Assembly: GCA_001769005.1 (NCBI GenBank)
Contig: MENE01000103.1
Span: 157-23,449 of the forward strand
Length of the DNA stretch: 23,293 nt
Direction of reading: 5' to 3'
From: Bacteroidetes bacterium GWA2_31_9b
GTDB taxonomy: Bacteria > Bacteroidota > Bacteroidia > Bacteroidales > UBA12077
The notes under the pieces are model-generated. The model saw nothing but the letters and a program-made list of their open reading frames with translations. It had not been told where the DNA came from and ran no database searches. The position numbers and the translations under genes are program-made. This document shows, one piece after another, positions 7,832 to 14,550 of this stretch; the stretch's first letter is position 1; each line of letters begins with the position of its first letter.

Positions 7832-8534
7832 TTATTTGAATAAAAGTTCAAAAGGCAATTCTTTACTAATTTCTATTTTTTCAGGAGAAACTTTTACTTG
7901 TAATGGAATAATTTCAACTCCTTTTTCATAAGCTATTTTAAGTGCTTTTGCATATTCGGGATCAATTTCTTTTGCTGGTGCAAAAATATTCACATCTGTA
8001 CGTTGAATAATATATAGCATTACTGCTCGCATTCCCTGCTCTTTAACTTTAGCAAGTGTTTCGAGATGTTTTTTTCCACGACTTGTAACTGCATCGGGAA
8101 AATAATGCATAAATCCCATTTTTATATGTCACATTTTTTACTTCGATAAAACAAGTTTCTTTATCATTTTTTGCCATAAGGTCGAAACGGCTATCATCAA
8201 ATGTTACTTCGCGCTGAACTTCTGTATATCCTTTTAACTTTTCAATTTTACCATCTCTAACCGATTCAAAAGCCAATAGGTTTGGATTCGATGTATTAAT
8301 TCCTACCCAATCGCCATTTATTTTTATCATTTCCCATGTAAATTTGGTTTTGCGATTTGGATCATCAACAGGTGATAAATAAACTTCGGCATCATTTTCA
8401 ATACAACTTTTCATTGATCCTGAATTTGTACAATGAGCTGTAATTATTTCATCCGAATCGAGTTTAATATCGGCCAGAAAACGCATATAGCGCTTAATAA
8501 GAAATCCATGAATTAATGGCTTTTTAAAATTCAT
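7832..8534 (-). pseudogene. sfsA: sfsA, DNA/RNA nuclease SfsA, broken by a single-base frameshift
   Basis: Two overlapping frames together make one full SfsA. The first (from the ATG at 8534) carries the N-terminal OB-like part and the nuclease core: HCTNSGSM, NTSNPN, then DSRFDLMA and FIEVKNVT, the PD-(D/E)xK-like residues. The second continues with FPDAVTSRGKKHLETL, MLYIIQR, and IDPEYAKAL. The join is at 8099-8102, a run of four T on the coding strand followed by CCC: removing one T turns LFSRC into LFPDAV and restores a 233-residue protein, the normal family length. All other conserved motifs look intact, so this is a very recent mutation, an assembly error in the homopolymer, or (less likely) translational frameshifting. 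SfsA was first linked to sugar fermentation and is now described as a nuclease. Confidence 0.85.
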
Positions 8535-8706
8535 TTTGTAAGATTGAATTTAGATTACTATATAGGAGTAAAATTACATTTTCATCTGCCAATGTGCAAT
8601 ATTAATTATCTTAGGAATAAACAATTTGAGTATTTATTTTGCACATTTATATTTAATATCTGAAATTTGTGCTTCCTCAAATAATAAATAGTTAAAATTA
8701 TTTTGT

Positions 8707-8958
8707 ATGGACTGTCGCGAAGGTTGTGCTGCCTGTTGTATTTATGTTTCAATTTCATCACCAATTCCCGGAATGCCCAATGGAAAACCTGCCGGTGTTC
8801 GTTGTATAAACCTTTCAGAAGATTTAAAATGTACTATTTTTGAATCGTCTCAAAGGCCAAAAGTATGTGAAGGGTTTAAACCAGAAAAACTTTTTTGTGG
8901 AGATTCTGCAAATGAAGCCTATTCAATTCTTGCTGGCCTCGAAGGAATACCAGTTTAG
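8707..8958 (+). CDS. YkgJ-family cysteine-cluster protein
   Basis: 83 residues with eight cysteines at 3, 7, 10, 11, 33, 42, 54 and 64. The N-terminus C-REG-C-AA-CC followed by PNGKPAGVRC, then LKC and KVCEGF, is the signature of the YkgJ/CxxCxxCC family (PF03692), thought to bind zinc or an iron-sulfur centre. The biochemical role is not established. It is short for the family but complete. It reads away from sfsA; the small gene downstream starts 84 bp later. Confidence 0.88.
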   Translation: MDCREGCAACCIYVSISSPIPGMPNGKPAGVRCINLSEDLKCTIFESSQRPKVCEGFKPEKLFCGDSANEAYSILAGLEGIPV

Positions 8959-9042
8959 TTTTAAAAATTCGTTACCATTTTGATGAACCAGAACAACCAT
9001 TTTATTGTTTAAGAATGAATTAAAACAATAATTGTTAAAATT

Positions 9043-9303
9043 ATGACGAGTGATGATTTTTCGAAAATGACTCTTGCCGAAAAGGGACTTTTAGTAATGA
9101 ACAATGGGAAACATTTAACCCAGATTCAAAAGGGAGATTATTTGCAAAATTTATATTCGCTGGAAGATTTTTTTATTGAAATATATTATTCAATCTCAAC
9201 TGATAAGATTCACAAAATCGAAATTATGACCGATCTTTCAAGAATAAACCAATATATTGATGATATTAAAACACCTGTAACAAAGGAAGAGGAAATACAG
9301 TAG
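9043..9303 (+). CDS. Small conserved-looking protein of unknown function
   Basis: 86 residues, soluble, mixed charge, no signal peptide or cysteine. The pattern, an N-terminal FSKMTLAEKGLLVMNNGKHL helix, then NLYSLEDFFIEIYYS, DKIHKIEIM and a C-terminal helix, recalls small uncharacterised proteins I remember from other Bacteroidota, but I cannot name a family. No function is proposed. Codon use resembles the neighbours and the frame is intact. Confidence 0.7.
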   Translation: MTSDDFSKMTLAEKGLLVMNNGKHLTQIQKGDYLQNLYSLEDFFIEIYYSISTDKIHKIEIMTDLSRINQYIDDIKTPVTKEEEIQ

Positions 9304-9376
9304 AATTAATTTCTCTTAAAACTTTGCTAAGTATAAAAATAATGTTTTGATAATCAAGATTATTATCTCAGATTTA

Positions 9377-9955
9377 TCAAACCAAATCACAAGCGTCAGC
9401 AGGCATCCAGTGTGCATCTTTGCCATCCCATTTCACATTACAACCTATTGGATTTGTCGCCGAAATTGAAATTAGTTTACCCAATAAATGTTCGTCTAAG
9501 GCTTGTTCCAAATCATTAACTGTTATTTTTGCAGGGTCTTTCGGATTATCAACAGCTCTACCGGTATATATTAATTTCCGATGTTTATCAAAAACATAAA
9601 AATGGGGAGTACGTAAAGCTCCGTAAGCTTTTGCAATTTCCTGCGACTCATCGTGTAAATAAATCCAGGGAAATTTATGTGCTTTCATTCGTTCAACCAT
9701 GTTCGGGAAACTATCTTCAATATATGTATTTTTGCTATTGGAATTAATCCCTACAAATCGAACTCCTTTTGGAGTGTATTTTTCAACAGTTTTGCGGGTA
9801 ACTTCGTCCGATCCAATAACATAAGGACAGTGGTTGCAGGTAAAAAAGACTACCAATACATTTTCTTTGAAATCTGTTAATCCATATGTTTTACCATCGG
9901 TTGCAGGTAATCGAAAATCTGGTGCTTGTTTTCCTATTTGTAATGTAAATGCCAT
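9377..9955 (-). CDS. Thioredoxin-like protein of the AhpC/TSA-redoxin superfamily
   Basis: 192 residues with no signal peptide, so cytoplasmic. An N-terminal GKQAPDFRLPATDGKTYGL segment is followed by VVFFTCNHCPYV, placing a C40-N-H-C43 redox motif at the expected end of the first beta strand. GVRFVGINSN, AYGALRTPHFYVFD with the cis-Pro position (TP), and a C-terminal GCNVKWDG tail complete the fold. This architecture is common among thioredoxin-family proteins related to peroxiredoxins and resA-like reductases. It probably works as a thiol-disulfide oxidoreductase or peroxidase; the partner is not evident. It is monocistronic, with the sulfur operon terminator upstream on the same strand. 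Confidence 0.88.
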   Translation of the reverse strand: MAFTLQIGKQAPDFRLPATDGKTYGLTDFKENVLVVFFTCNHCPYVIGSDEVTRKTVEKYTPKGVRFVGINSNSKNTYIEDSFPNMVERMKAHKFPWIYLHDESQEIAKAYGALRTPHFYVFDKHRKLIYTGRAVDNPKDPAKITVNDLEQALDEHLLGKLISISATNPIGCNVKWDGKDAHWMPADACDLV

Positions 9956-10242
9956 AATTGTATGTTTTTAGTTAAACAGATTTATTATGAAAATGTTTAG
10001 TGATAAAAGTTGATTTCAATCTAACCTGAGTGTGATTTAAGAATTCGTGTTAATACATTAATAAATAATGCTATAAAGAGATTTGTTGTAATGCTGAAAT
10101 ATTGGAATGATGCAAAAATGGGGGTAAACTCTAACTAATTTATTCCAGTATTCCATTTTTCCAATTATTAATAATTTTAAAAATAGGAGTAATAATTGGT
10201 TAAGTTAATCCTTACATCGAATTATTGAAAATCTAAATAAAA
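9956..10242. other. Non-coding intergenic stretch
   Basis: This AT-rich stretch contains no convincing gene on either strand. The only structure I see is a loose inverted repeat (aatattggaat at 10098-10108 with attccagtatt at 10142-10152, one mismatch, 33-bp loop) of unknown meaning. It presumably holds the promoter of the thioredoxin-like gene. Confidence 0.5.
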
Positions 10243-10266
10243 AAACCGCTCTCTTGGGAGCGGTTT
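10234..10266 (-). terminator. Intrinsic terminator of the sulfur operon
   Basis: aaaccgctc (10243-10251) pairs perfectly with gagcggttt (10258-10266) around a 6-nt loop. Read on the minus strand the GC-rich stem is followed by a run of T, 19 bp after the dsrE2-like stop codon. Strong rho-independent terminator. Confidence 0.92.
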
Positions 10267-10284
10267 CATTTGTAAAATAATTTC

Positions 10285-10794
10285 TTAAGTAAAAATTATT
10301 TGTGAACCTTCGCCACCGGCCATATTGTAAAATTCGCCAATAGTAATAACATCAATTACATGGTCGCTTAAATCTTTTTTCTCTAATTTAAACATATCCA
10401 TTGCAAGTTTACAAGCATAAATTTCGCCACCACCGGCAGTAATCATATCTAAAAACTCATCAACAGGTGGAATGTCAAGTTTGTCCATTTGTCCACGCAT
10501 CATTGCCGAAACTCCAGTTTCAACTCCAGGGATTAAACCGAGTAATGTTGGGAAAGGTAATCCCCCAGGCATACGCATTCCAGGATTTCCTACTGTAGAA
10601 GTATGCAGTTTATTCATATATTTCTTTGTAATTGCATCAAGACCAAAGAATGTAAAGAAAACTTTTGCTTCCATACCTTCCATAACAGCTCCGTTTGCCA
10701 TTACTAAAGTAGCATAAACATCTTCAATTGAAGCTTTTGCACAAATAATTGCTACTTTTTTAACTTTTGTATCTTTTTTCTCAGTCATAATCAT
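10285..10794 (-). CDS. DsrE2-like (DsrE/DsrF/DrsH-like) sulfur-relay protein
   Basis: 169 residues. The N-terminal strand VKKVAIICAKASIEDVYATL, the FFTFFGLDAI strand, a Met/Gly/Pro-rich middle (PGMRMPGGLPFP) and the C-terminal EIYACKLAMDMF motif match the DrsE_2 family (PF13686). Cys128 sits at the position of the persulfide-carrying cysteine of DsrE proteins; Cys18 is a second candidate thiol. By family knowledge these proteins pass sulfane sulfur between carriers such as rhodanese, TusA and DsrC/TusE. It is the last gene of a four-gene operon and lies 13 bp after the TusE/DsrC-like gene, its probable partner. The likely start is the ATG at 10794; an ATG two codons later is equally possible. 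Confidence 0.9.
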   Translation of the reverse strand: MIMTEKKDTKVKKVAIICAKASIEDVYATLVMANGAVMEGMEAKVFFTFFGLDAITKKYMNKLHTSTVGNPGMRMPGGLPFPTLLGLIPGVETGVSAMMRGQMDKLDIPPVDEFLDMITAGGGEIYACKLAMDMFKLEKKDLSDHVIDVITIGEFYNMAGGEGSQIIFT

Positions 10795-10807
10795 ATCGTT
10801 TTATTAA

Positions 10808-11110
10808 TTATACACAACTTGTTGGTTTATTAATTCCGGCAATTTTTGATGATAATTTTAATGGTCCACCAGGAAATAAATCGTAAAATCCTTTAATATC
10901 AACTATTCCTGATTTGCCAACTTTTCTGATAGTTAATCCTGATTGGTTTTCACGTATGAATTTTAATACTGCAATATGTTTGTCGGTAAGTTCAATACCT
11001 TCTTCTTTTGCAATTTCTTTAGCTATTGATTCGTTCCATTTCGATGAATCTACTAAATAGCCTTCTTCTGTAACTTCAATTGTTACTCCTGCATAGTTTT
11101 TTTGTGCCAT
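10808..11110 (-). CDS. TusE/DsrC-family sulfur carrier protein, single-cysteine type
   Basis: 100 residues. Family landmarks are the N-terminal EEGYLVDSSKWNESIAKEIA segment, EGIELTDKHIAVLKFIRE, LFPGGP, and the flexible C-terminal arm KIAGINKPTSCV. The penultimate cysteine (Cys99), which carries persulfide in TusE and is CysA of DsrC, is present. The second DsrC cysteine (CysB, eleven residues earlier) is replaced by Ser88, so this is TusE-like and cannot form the DsrC intramolecular disulfide or trisulfide. The segment between the RE of FIRE and LFPGGP is about nine residues shorter than in E. coli TusE. With no tRNA-thiolation genes (TusBCD, MnmA) nearby and a sulfide oxidase upstream, a role in sulfur trafficking from sulfide oxidation is likelier than tRNA modification; that is inference. 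Confidence 0.9.
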   Translation of the reverse strand: MAQKNYAGVTIEVTEEGYLVDSSKWNESIAKEIAKEEGIELTDKHIAVLKFIRENQSGLTIRKVGKSGIVDIKGFYDLFPGGPLKLSSKIAGINKPTSCV

Positions 11111-11132
11111 AGATTTATTAATTTAAAATTAT

Positions 11133-11705
11133 TTACTGTGTTATTTGTTTTGATTCTTTTACTGTATTTTTCATAAGAGTAAGCATAAACCCAAGACTCT
11201 GTTTTACTTCACGACTGTTTAGTTCACGGAAAATTTTCCAAAGTGAATATTCTTTTTCTTCTTCCATATTTGTTTTGCCGTAAGCAACAACAGCATTATC
11301 TAACAGTTTAGCCATTTGAACTATGAATTCAAAATATCCTTTTTGCTCAAATTCATGTAGTTTGTTTGTAAAATCTATTCCAACTTCTTTAATCATTGGA
11401 CCAACGTCTTTTGCAAGATCGTTTAGACTTTCGAACAAGTCTATGAGTTGTGATATATTATTTACGTTTCGAATAAGCTTAAATGCAAGTTCTTTAATAT
11501 CGTCGATGTTCAGTTCAATACCCTGTTTATCTAATTCATCAATAGCACTTGTAAATGCATCTTTACCTATAATCGACAGGTCTGAAACCAAATCTTCAAT
11601 AACCTCGCTTTTTAATCGTTGTTCTGTAACATATTGCAGAACGAGATCAAGCTTCTGATTCATCTGGTTTATTTGTTCCTGTATATTATCTGTTTTAACT
11701 TCCAT
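11133..11705 (-). CDS. DUF1641-domain protein
   Basis: 190 residues, soluble, almost entirely helical by inspection, with no cysteine. The N-terminus (residues about 5-35) looks like a coiled coil. The C-terminal half contains GYFEFIVQMAKLLDNAVVAY and the SLWKIFRELNSREVKQSLGF segment, the most recognisable part of DUF1641. Family members occur next to sulfide:quinone oxidoreductases and formate-dehydrogenase-like genes (for example yrhD of Bacillus); their biochemical role is unknown. Here it lies 23 bp after the quinone oxidoreductase gene and 22 bp before the TusE-like gene, so it is probably an accessory or interaction partner of the oxidoreductase. Confidence 0.85.
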   Translation of the reverse strand: MEVKTDNIQEQINQMNQKLDLVLQYVTEQRLKSEVIEDLVSDLSIIGKDAFTSAIDELDKQGIELNIDDIKELAFKLIRNVNNISQLIDLFESLNDLAKDVGPMIKEVGIDFTNKLHEFEQKGYFEFIVQMAKLLDNAVVAYGKTNMEEEKEYSLWKIFRELNSREVKQSLGFMLTLMKNTVKESKQITQ

Positions 11706-11728
11706 TGTTCAATAGTTTTAATTGATGA

Positions 11729-12958
11729 TTATTTTTTCTTTCCTACCATTGACATTTCTGATTCTACAGGAAGCTCTTTTCCTTTTAGCAGAATGTGCCA
11801 GTAAATCCATCTGAAGATTACTTTTCCGTAATGGTTCATTTTTGTATTCTGTAATAAACCAAATGGCCCGATTCCGGGTAAAGGATAATTTCCTGGAAGT
11901 GGTTCTGTATCATAATTAAAATCAATAATAGAACCTTTTCCAAAACCTGTTTCAATATAACAGTTTGAATGTCCATCAAAATGAGCATGCATTTTTCGAC
12001 CTTTAATTGAACTCAATAAGTTTTCGAAAACAACTTCTGAAGCAAAGTGAACAACCGAACCTGCTTTTGATGTAGGTATATTCGATGCATCACCAAGGAC
12101 AAAAATATTTTCATGTTCTTCTGAACGCAAGGTTAGTTTATCGGTTGGAATAAAGTTGAGATCATCGCCCATTCCGCTTCGTTCTACAAAATCATCGCCT
12201 TTATTAACAGGGACAATAGTTAAAACATCAAATGAAATTTCACGGCCATCATATGATTTTATTTTTTTCTCTTTATTATCAACGCTTTCGAGATAAAAAT
12301 CGGGAATAACATTTATATTTTTTTCTTTTAAAAGATCACCAAGCATTTTGGTTGCTCTTGGTTTTGTAAATGCTCCTGCTAAAGGAGTAACATAAGAAAT
12401 TTCTACTTTGTCGCGAATACCTGCTTTTGTAAAATATTCATCAGCTAAAAATACAAACTCAAGAGGAGCAACAGGACATTTGATAGGTACTTCGGCAATA
12501 TTTACAACCAATTTTCCACCTTGCCATGTTTCAAAAAATTCTTTTAATGCCAATGCTCCTTCAATGGTGTAAAAATCGAAAATATCTTTGTACCAGAGTT
12601 CCTCTTTTAGTCCGGGTGTTTCTTCAGGACTAACACGTGTTCCGGTTGCAATAATCAGAAAGTCGTAATTCAGAATCTGACCTCCTTCAAGTATTACTTT
12701 ATTGTTTTCGGGTTCTACCTTGTTTATTTCGTTAAAAATCAATTTTACTCCTGAAGGAATAAAGTTGGCTTTAGGTTTTATAACATCGTCTCTTTTATAA
12801 ATACCAAATGGAATAAATAAAAATCCGGGTTGATAATAATGGGTTTTGTGTTTATCAACAATTGTTATATCCCACTCTTCACGATCAAGAGCTTTTCTTA
12901 ACTTGTTAGCCATTATTGTTCCACCAGTTCCTGCGCCTAATATTACTATCTTTTTCAT
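11729..12958 (-). CDS. sqr: Sulfide:quinone oxidoreductase (FAD flavoprotein)
   Basis: 409 residues. The N-terminal FAD-binding GAGTGG is at 8-13, the ATGTR hinge at 104-108, and the second FAD motif VLGDASNIPTSKAG at 287-300. Two cysteines sit where type II enzymes such as human SQOR carry their catalytic pair: Cys161 in PIKCPVAP and Cys333 in GHSNCYIETG. The C-terminus (GKVIFRWIYWHILLKGKELP, about 378-397) is an amphipathic, aromatic and basic helix fit for monotopic membrane binding. By family knowledge the enzyme oxidises sulfide to sulfane sulfur and reduces the quinone pool. It is the first gene of the operon, whose later genes encode likely acceptors of that sulfur. A generic NADH dehydrogenase-like flavoprotein is the alternative, made unlikely by the cysteine pair. 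Confidence 0.9.
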   Translation of the reverse strand: MKKIVILGAGTGGTIMANKLRKALDREEWDITIVDKHKTHYYQPGFLFIPFGIYKRDDVIKPKANFIPSGVKLIFNEINKVEPENNKVILEGGQILNYDFLIIATGTRVSPEETPGLKEELWYKDIFDFYTIEGALALKEFFETWQGGKLVVNIAEVPIKCPVAPLEFVFLADEYFTKAGIRDKVEISYVTPLAGAFTKPRATKMLGDLLKEKNINVIPDFYLESVDNKEKKIKSYDGREISFDVLTIVPVNKGDDFVERSGMGDDLNFIPTDKLTLRSEEHENIFVLGDASNIPTSKAGSVVHFASEVVFENLLSSIKGRKMHAHFDGHSNCYIETGFGKGSIIDFNYDTEPLPGNYPLPGIGPFGLLQNTKMNHYGKVIFRWIYWHILLKGKELPVESEMSMVGKKK

Positions 12959-13041
12959 TTTTTAATGTTTTTTATCGTATTTTTATAAAGTTCAATGCTG
13001 TAAAAGTAAACTTTATAAATATATAGATATCTTTATATGTT

Positions 13042-13055
13042 ATGATATTTATCAT
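13042..13055. promoter_or_regulatory. FNR-box-like operator 1 (ATGATA-tt-TATCAT)
   Basis: Perfect palindrome with 6-bp arms and a 2-bp centre. Written as a Crp/Fnr site it is ATGAT-n4-ATCAT, eight of ten bases matching the E. coli FNR consensus TTGAT-n4-ATCAA. It lies between a Crp/Fnr regulator gene and the sqr operon, and an equivalent site follows 16 bp away centre to centre. Confidence 0.65.
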
Positions 13056-13057
13056 GA

Positions 13058-13071
13058 ATGATATATATCAT
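13058..13071. promoter_or_regulatory. FNR-box-like operator 2 (ATGATA-ta-TATCAT)
   Basis: Perfect 14-bp palindrome with the same arms as operator 1, ending 25 bp before the start codon of the Crp/Fnr gene. At this distance a bound dimer could block or modulate transcription of the regulator itself. Confidence 0.65.
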
Positions 13072-13096
13072 TTTTAAACTCGGTTAGCTGGATATT

Positions 13097-13792
13097 ATGG
13101 AATTATCAGTAAAAATAAATAATTGTAAAGATTGCATTTATCGTTCGTGGGCTTTTAAAAACCTTTCCGATAATGAATTGTTCTTATTAAATAGTAAGAA
13201 AACGGAAAAATATTTTAGAAAGGGAGAAAACATTTGTTTAGAAGGCGATCAGGTTACTTCATTTTTATATCTGCAAACAGGTTTGGTTAAGTTATATAAA
13301 ACAGAAAGCAATAACCGCGAACATATTATTAGTATTGCAAATCAAAAAGATTTTATTGGTTTACTCAGTATTTTTTCAAATAAAGTACAGGTTTATTCGA
13401 TTACAGCAATTGAAGATTCTATAGTTTGTTTAGTAGATTTAGAAATTATAAAGAATTTAATAAAGACAAATGGAGTATTTGCAATCGATTTTTTTGAAAA
13501 AATAAGTAAAGTTGCTGACTCCGTGATTAAAACCAGAGTTGATATTAATACAAGGCAATTGCGAGGAAGAATAGCATATATTCTCATGCAATTTTCAAAA
13601 CAAATTTATAATTCATCAAAATTTAATTTACCGATAAGTAGAAAGGAAGTAGCTGAACTTATTGATATGAGTACCGAAAATGTTATTCGGGTGTTATCTG
13701 AATTTCGAAAAGACAAGATTATCCAAATCGAAGGCAAAAATATTGAAATATTAGATATGAAACGACTTGAAAAGATTTATGACCTTGGTTAG
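13097..13792 (+). CDS. Crp/Fnr-family transcription regulator with FNR-like cysteines
   Basis: 231 residues. Cyclic-nucleotide-binding-type beta roll at about 25-120 (FRKGENICLEGD, YLQTGLVKLYK), dimerisation helix at about 125-155, and a winged helix-turn-helix with ISRKEVAELIDMSTENVIRV as its recognition unit. Cysteines 10 and 13 (CKDC) align by eye with Cys20 and Cys23 of E. coli FNR (CQDC), and Cys111 (IEDSIVCLV) aligns with Cys122 (LETSMVCEI). The fourth FNR ligand, Cys29, falls on an alanine (19), while Cys47 is an extra thiol inside the beta roll. It could sense oxygen through an altered Fe-S site, or thiol/persulfide state. It reads divergently from the sqr operon with FNR-like palindromes between them. 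The stop codon overlaps that of the convergent mlaF-like gene. Confidence 0.9.
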   Translation: MELSVKINNCKDCIYRSWAFKNLSDNELFLLNSKKTEKYFRKGENICLEGDQVTSFLYLQTGLVKLYKTESNNREHIISIANQKDFIGLLSIFSNKVQVYSITAIEDSIVCLVDLEIIKNLIKTNGVFAIDFFEKISKVADSVIKTRVDINTRQLRGRIAYILMQFSKQIYNSSKFNLPISRKEVAELIDMSTENVIRVLSEFRKDKIIQIEGKNIEILDMKRLEKIYDLG

Positions 13793-14550
13793 TGAACGTT
13801 TTTAAGATCTTTTATTTTCTGTGAAAGTTTAGATGCAAAAATAAAATTATTCAGTTCCACATTATCAGAATCAAAAATATCTTCTTTAGTACCTTCCCAC
13901 CATTTTGATCCTTCGTATATAAATATCACTTTATCGCCAATTTCCATAACTGAATTCATGTCGTGAGTATTTACAATAGTTGTCATATTGTACTCAACAG
14001 TAATTTCTTTAATTAAATCGTCAATAACAAGTGCTGTGATTGGGTCTAATCCGGAGTTTGGCTCATCGCAGAACAGGTATTTTGGATTTAGAGCTATTGC
14101 ACGAGCAATAGCAACTCTTTTTTTCATTCCTCCACTAATCTCGGCTGGAAATAATTCATTTGCATTAATAATATTTACTCTTTTAAGGCATTCGTTTGCT
14201 CGTTCTCTTTTGTCTGCATAACTTAATTCGGTAAACATATCAAGAGGAAACATTACATTTTCTTCAACTGTTGACGAATCAAATAATGCTCCACCCTGAA
14301 AAAGCATTCCTATTTGTTGCCGCAAACCCTTCTTTTCTTTAAAATTAAGATCGTTAAAAATAACATCATCATAGATTACTTGACCTGAGTCAATATCATG
14401 TAATCCAACAATACTTTTTAAAAGTACAGTTTTGCCCGAACCACTTTGCCCGATAATCAGGTTGGTTTTACCTTGTTCGAATAAAACATTAATATCGTTT
14501 AAAACCTGTTTATTATCAAACGATTTGTATAAGTTCTTAACTTCTATCAT
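13789..14550 (-). CDS. ABC transporter ATP-binding protein, MlaF-like
   Basis: 253 residues with all ATPase motifs: Walker A GQSGSGKT (34-41), Q-loop Gln85, signature ISGGM (138-142), Walker B YLFCDEP with Glu163, and switch His196. The sequence YLFCDEPNSGLDPITA and the EISGGMKKRVAIARA form are typical of the MlaF/MCE group. By family knowledge it powers lipid exchange between inner and outer membranes with the permease MlaE. Its start overlaps the end of the upstream permease gene by 4 bp, so the two are translationally coupled. No MlaD (MCE substrate-binding) gene follows: the next gene is convergent and overlaps this stop codon by 4 bp. Confidence 0.92.
   Translation of the reverse strand: MIEVKNLYKSFDNKQVLNDINVLFEQGKTNLIIGQSGSGKTVLLKSIVGLHDIDSGQVIYDDVIFNDLNFKEKKGLRQQIGMLFQGGALFDSSTVEENVMFPLDMFTELSYADKRERANECLKRVNIINANELFPAEISGGMKKRVAIARAIALNPKYLFCDEPNSGLDPITALVIDDLIKEITVEYNMTTIVNTHDMNSVMEIGDKVIFIYEGSKWWEGTKEDIFDSDNVELNNFIFASKLSQKIKDLKNVH

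Larger units (their letters stand above)
12959..13096. promoter_or_regulatory. Shared divergent promoter region, sqr operon and Crp/Fnr gene
   Basis: 138 bp of AT-rich DNA between two divergent start codons. It holds the twin palindromes listed separately, a third small palindrome (agatatct, 13025-13032), and on the minus strand a 7-of-8 match to the -7 consensus (TACTTTTA, 13008-13001) that could serve sqr. No -33 element is clear. Confidence 0.6.

Noticed and set aside
10010..10023. Possible FNR box (TTGAT-ttca-ATCTA) upstream of the thioredoxin-like gene
   Set aside because: Nine of ten consensus bases match, but it lacks the extended ATGATA-NN-TATCAT symmetry of the sites at 13042-13071, and such matches are expected by chance in AT-rich DNA.
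10098..10152. Small RNA or mobile-element remnant in the 9956-10242 gap
   Set aside because: Only an imperfect 11-bp inverted repeat with a 33-bp loop; no promoter and terminator pair, no transposase remnant and no target-site duplication.
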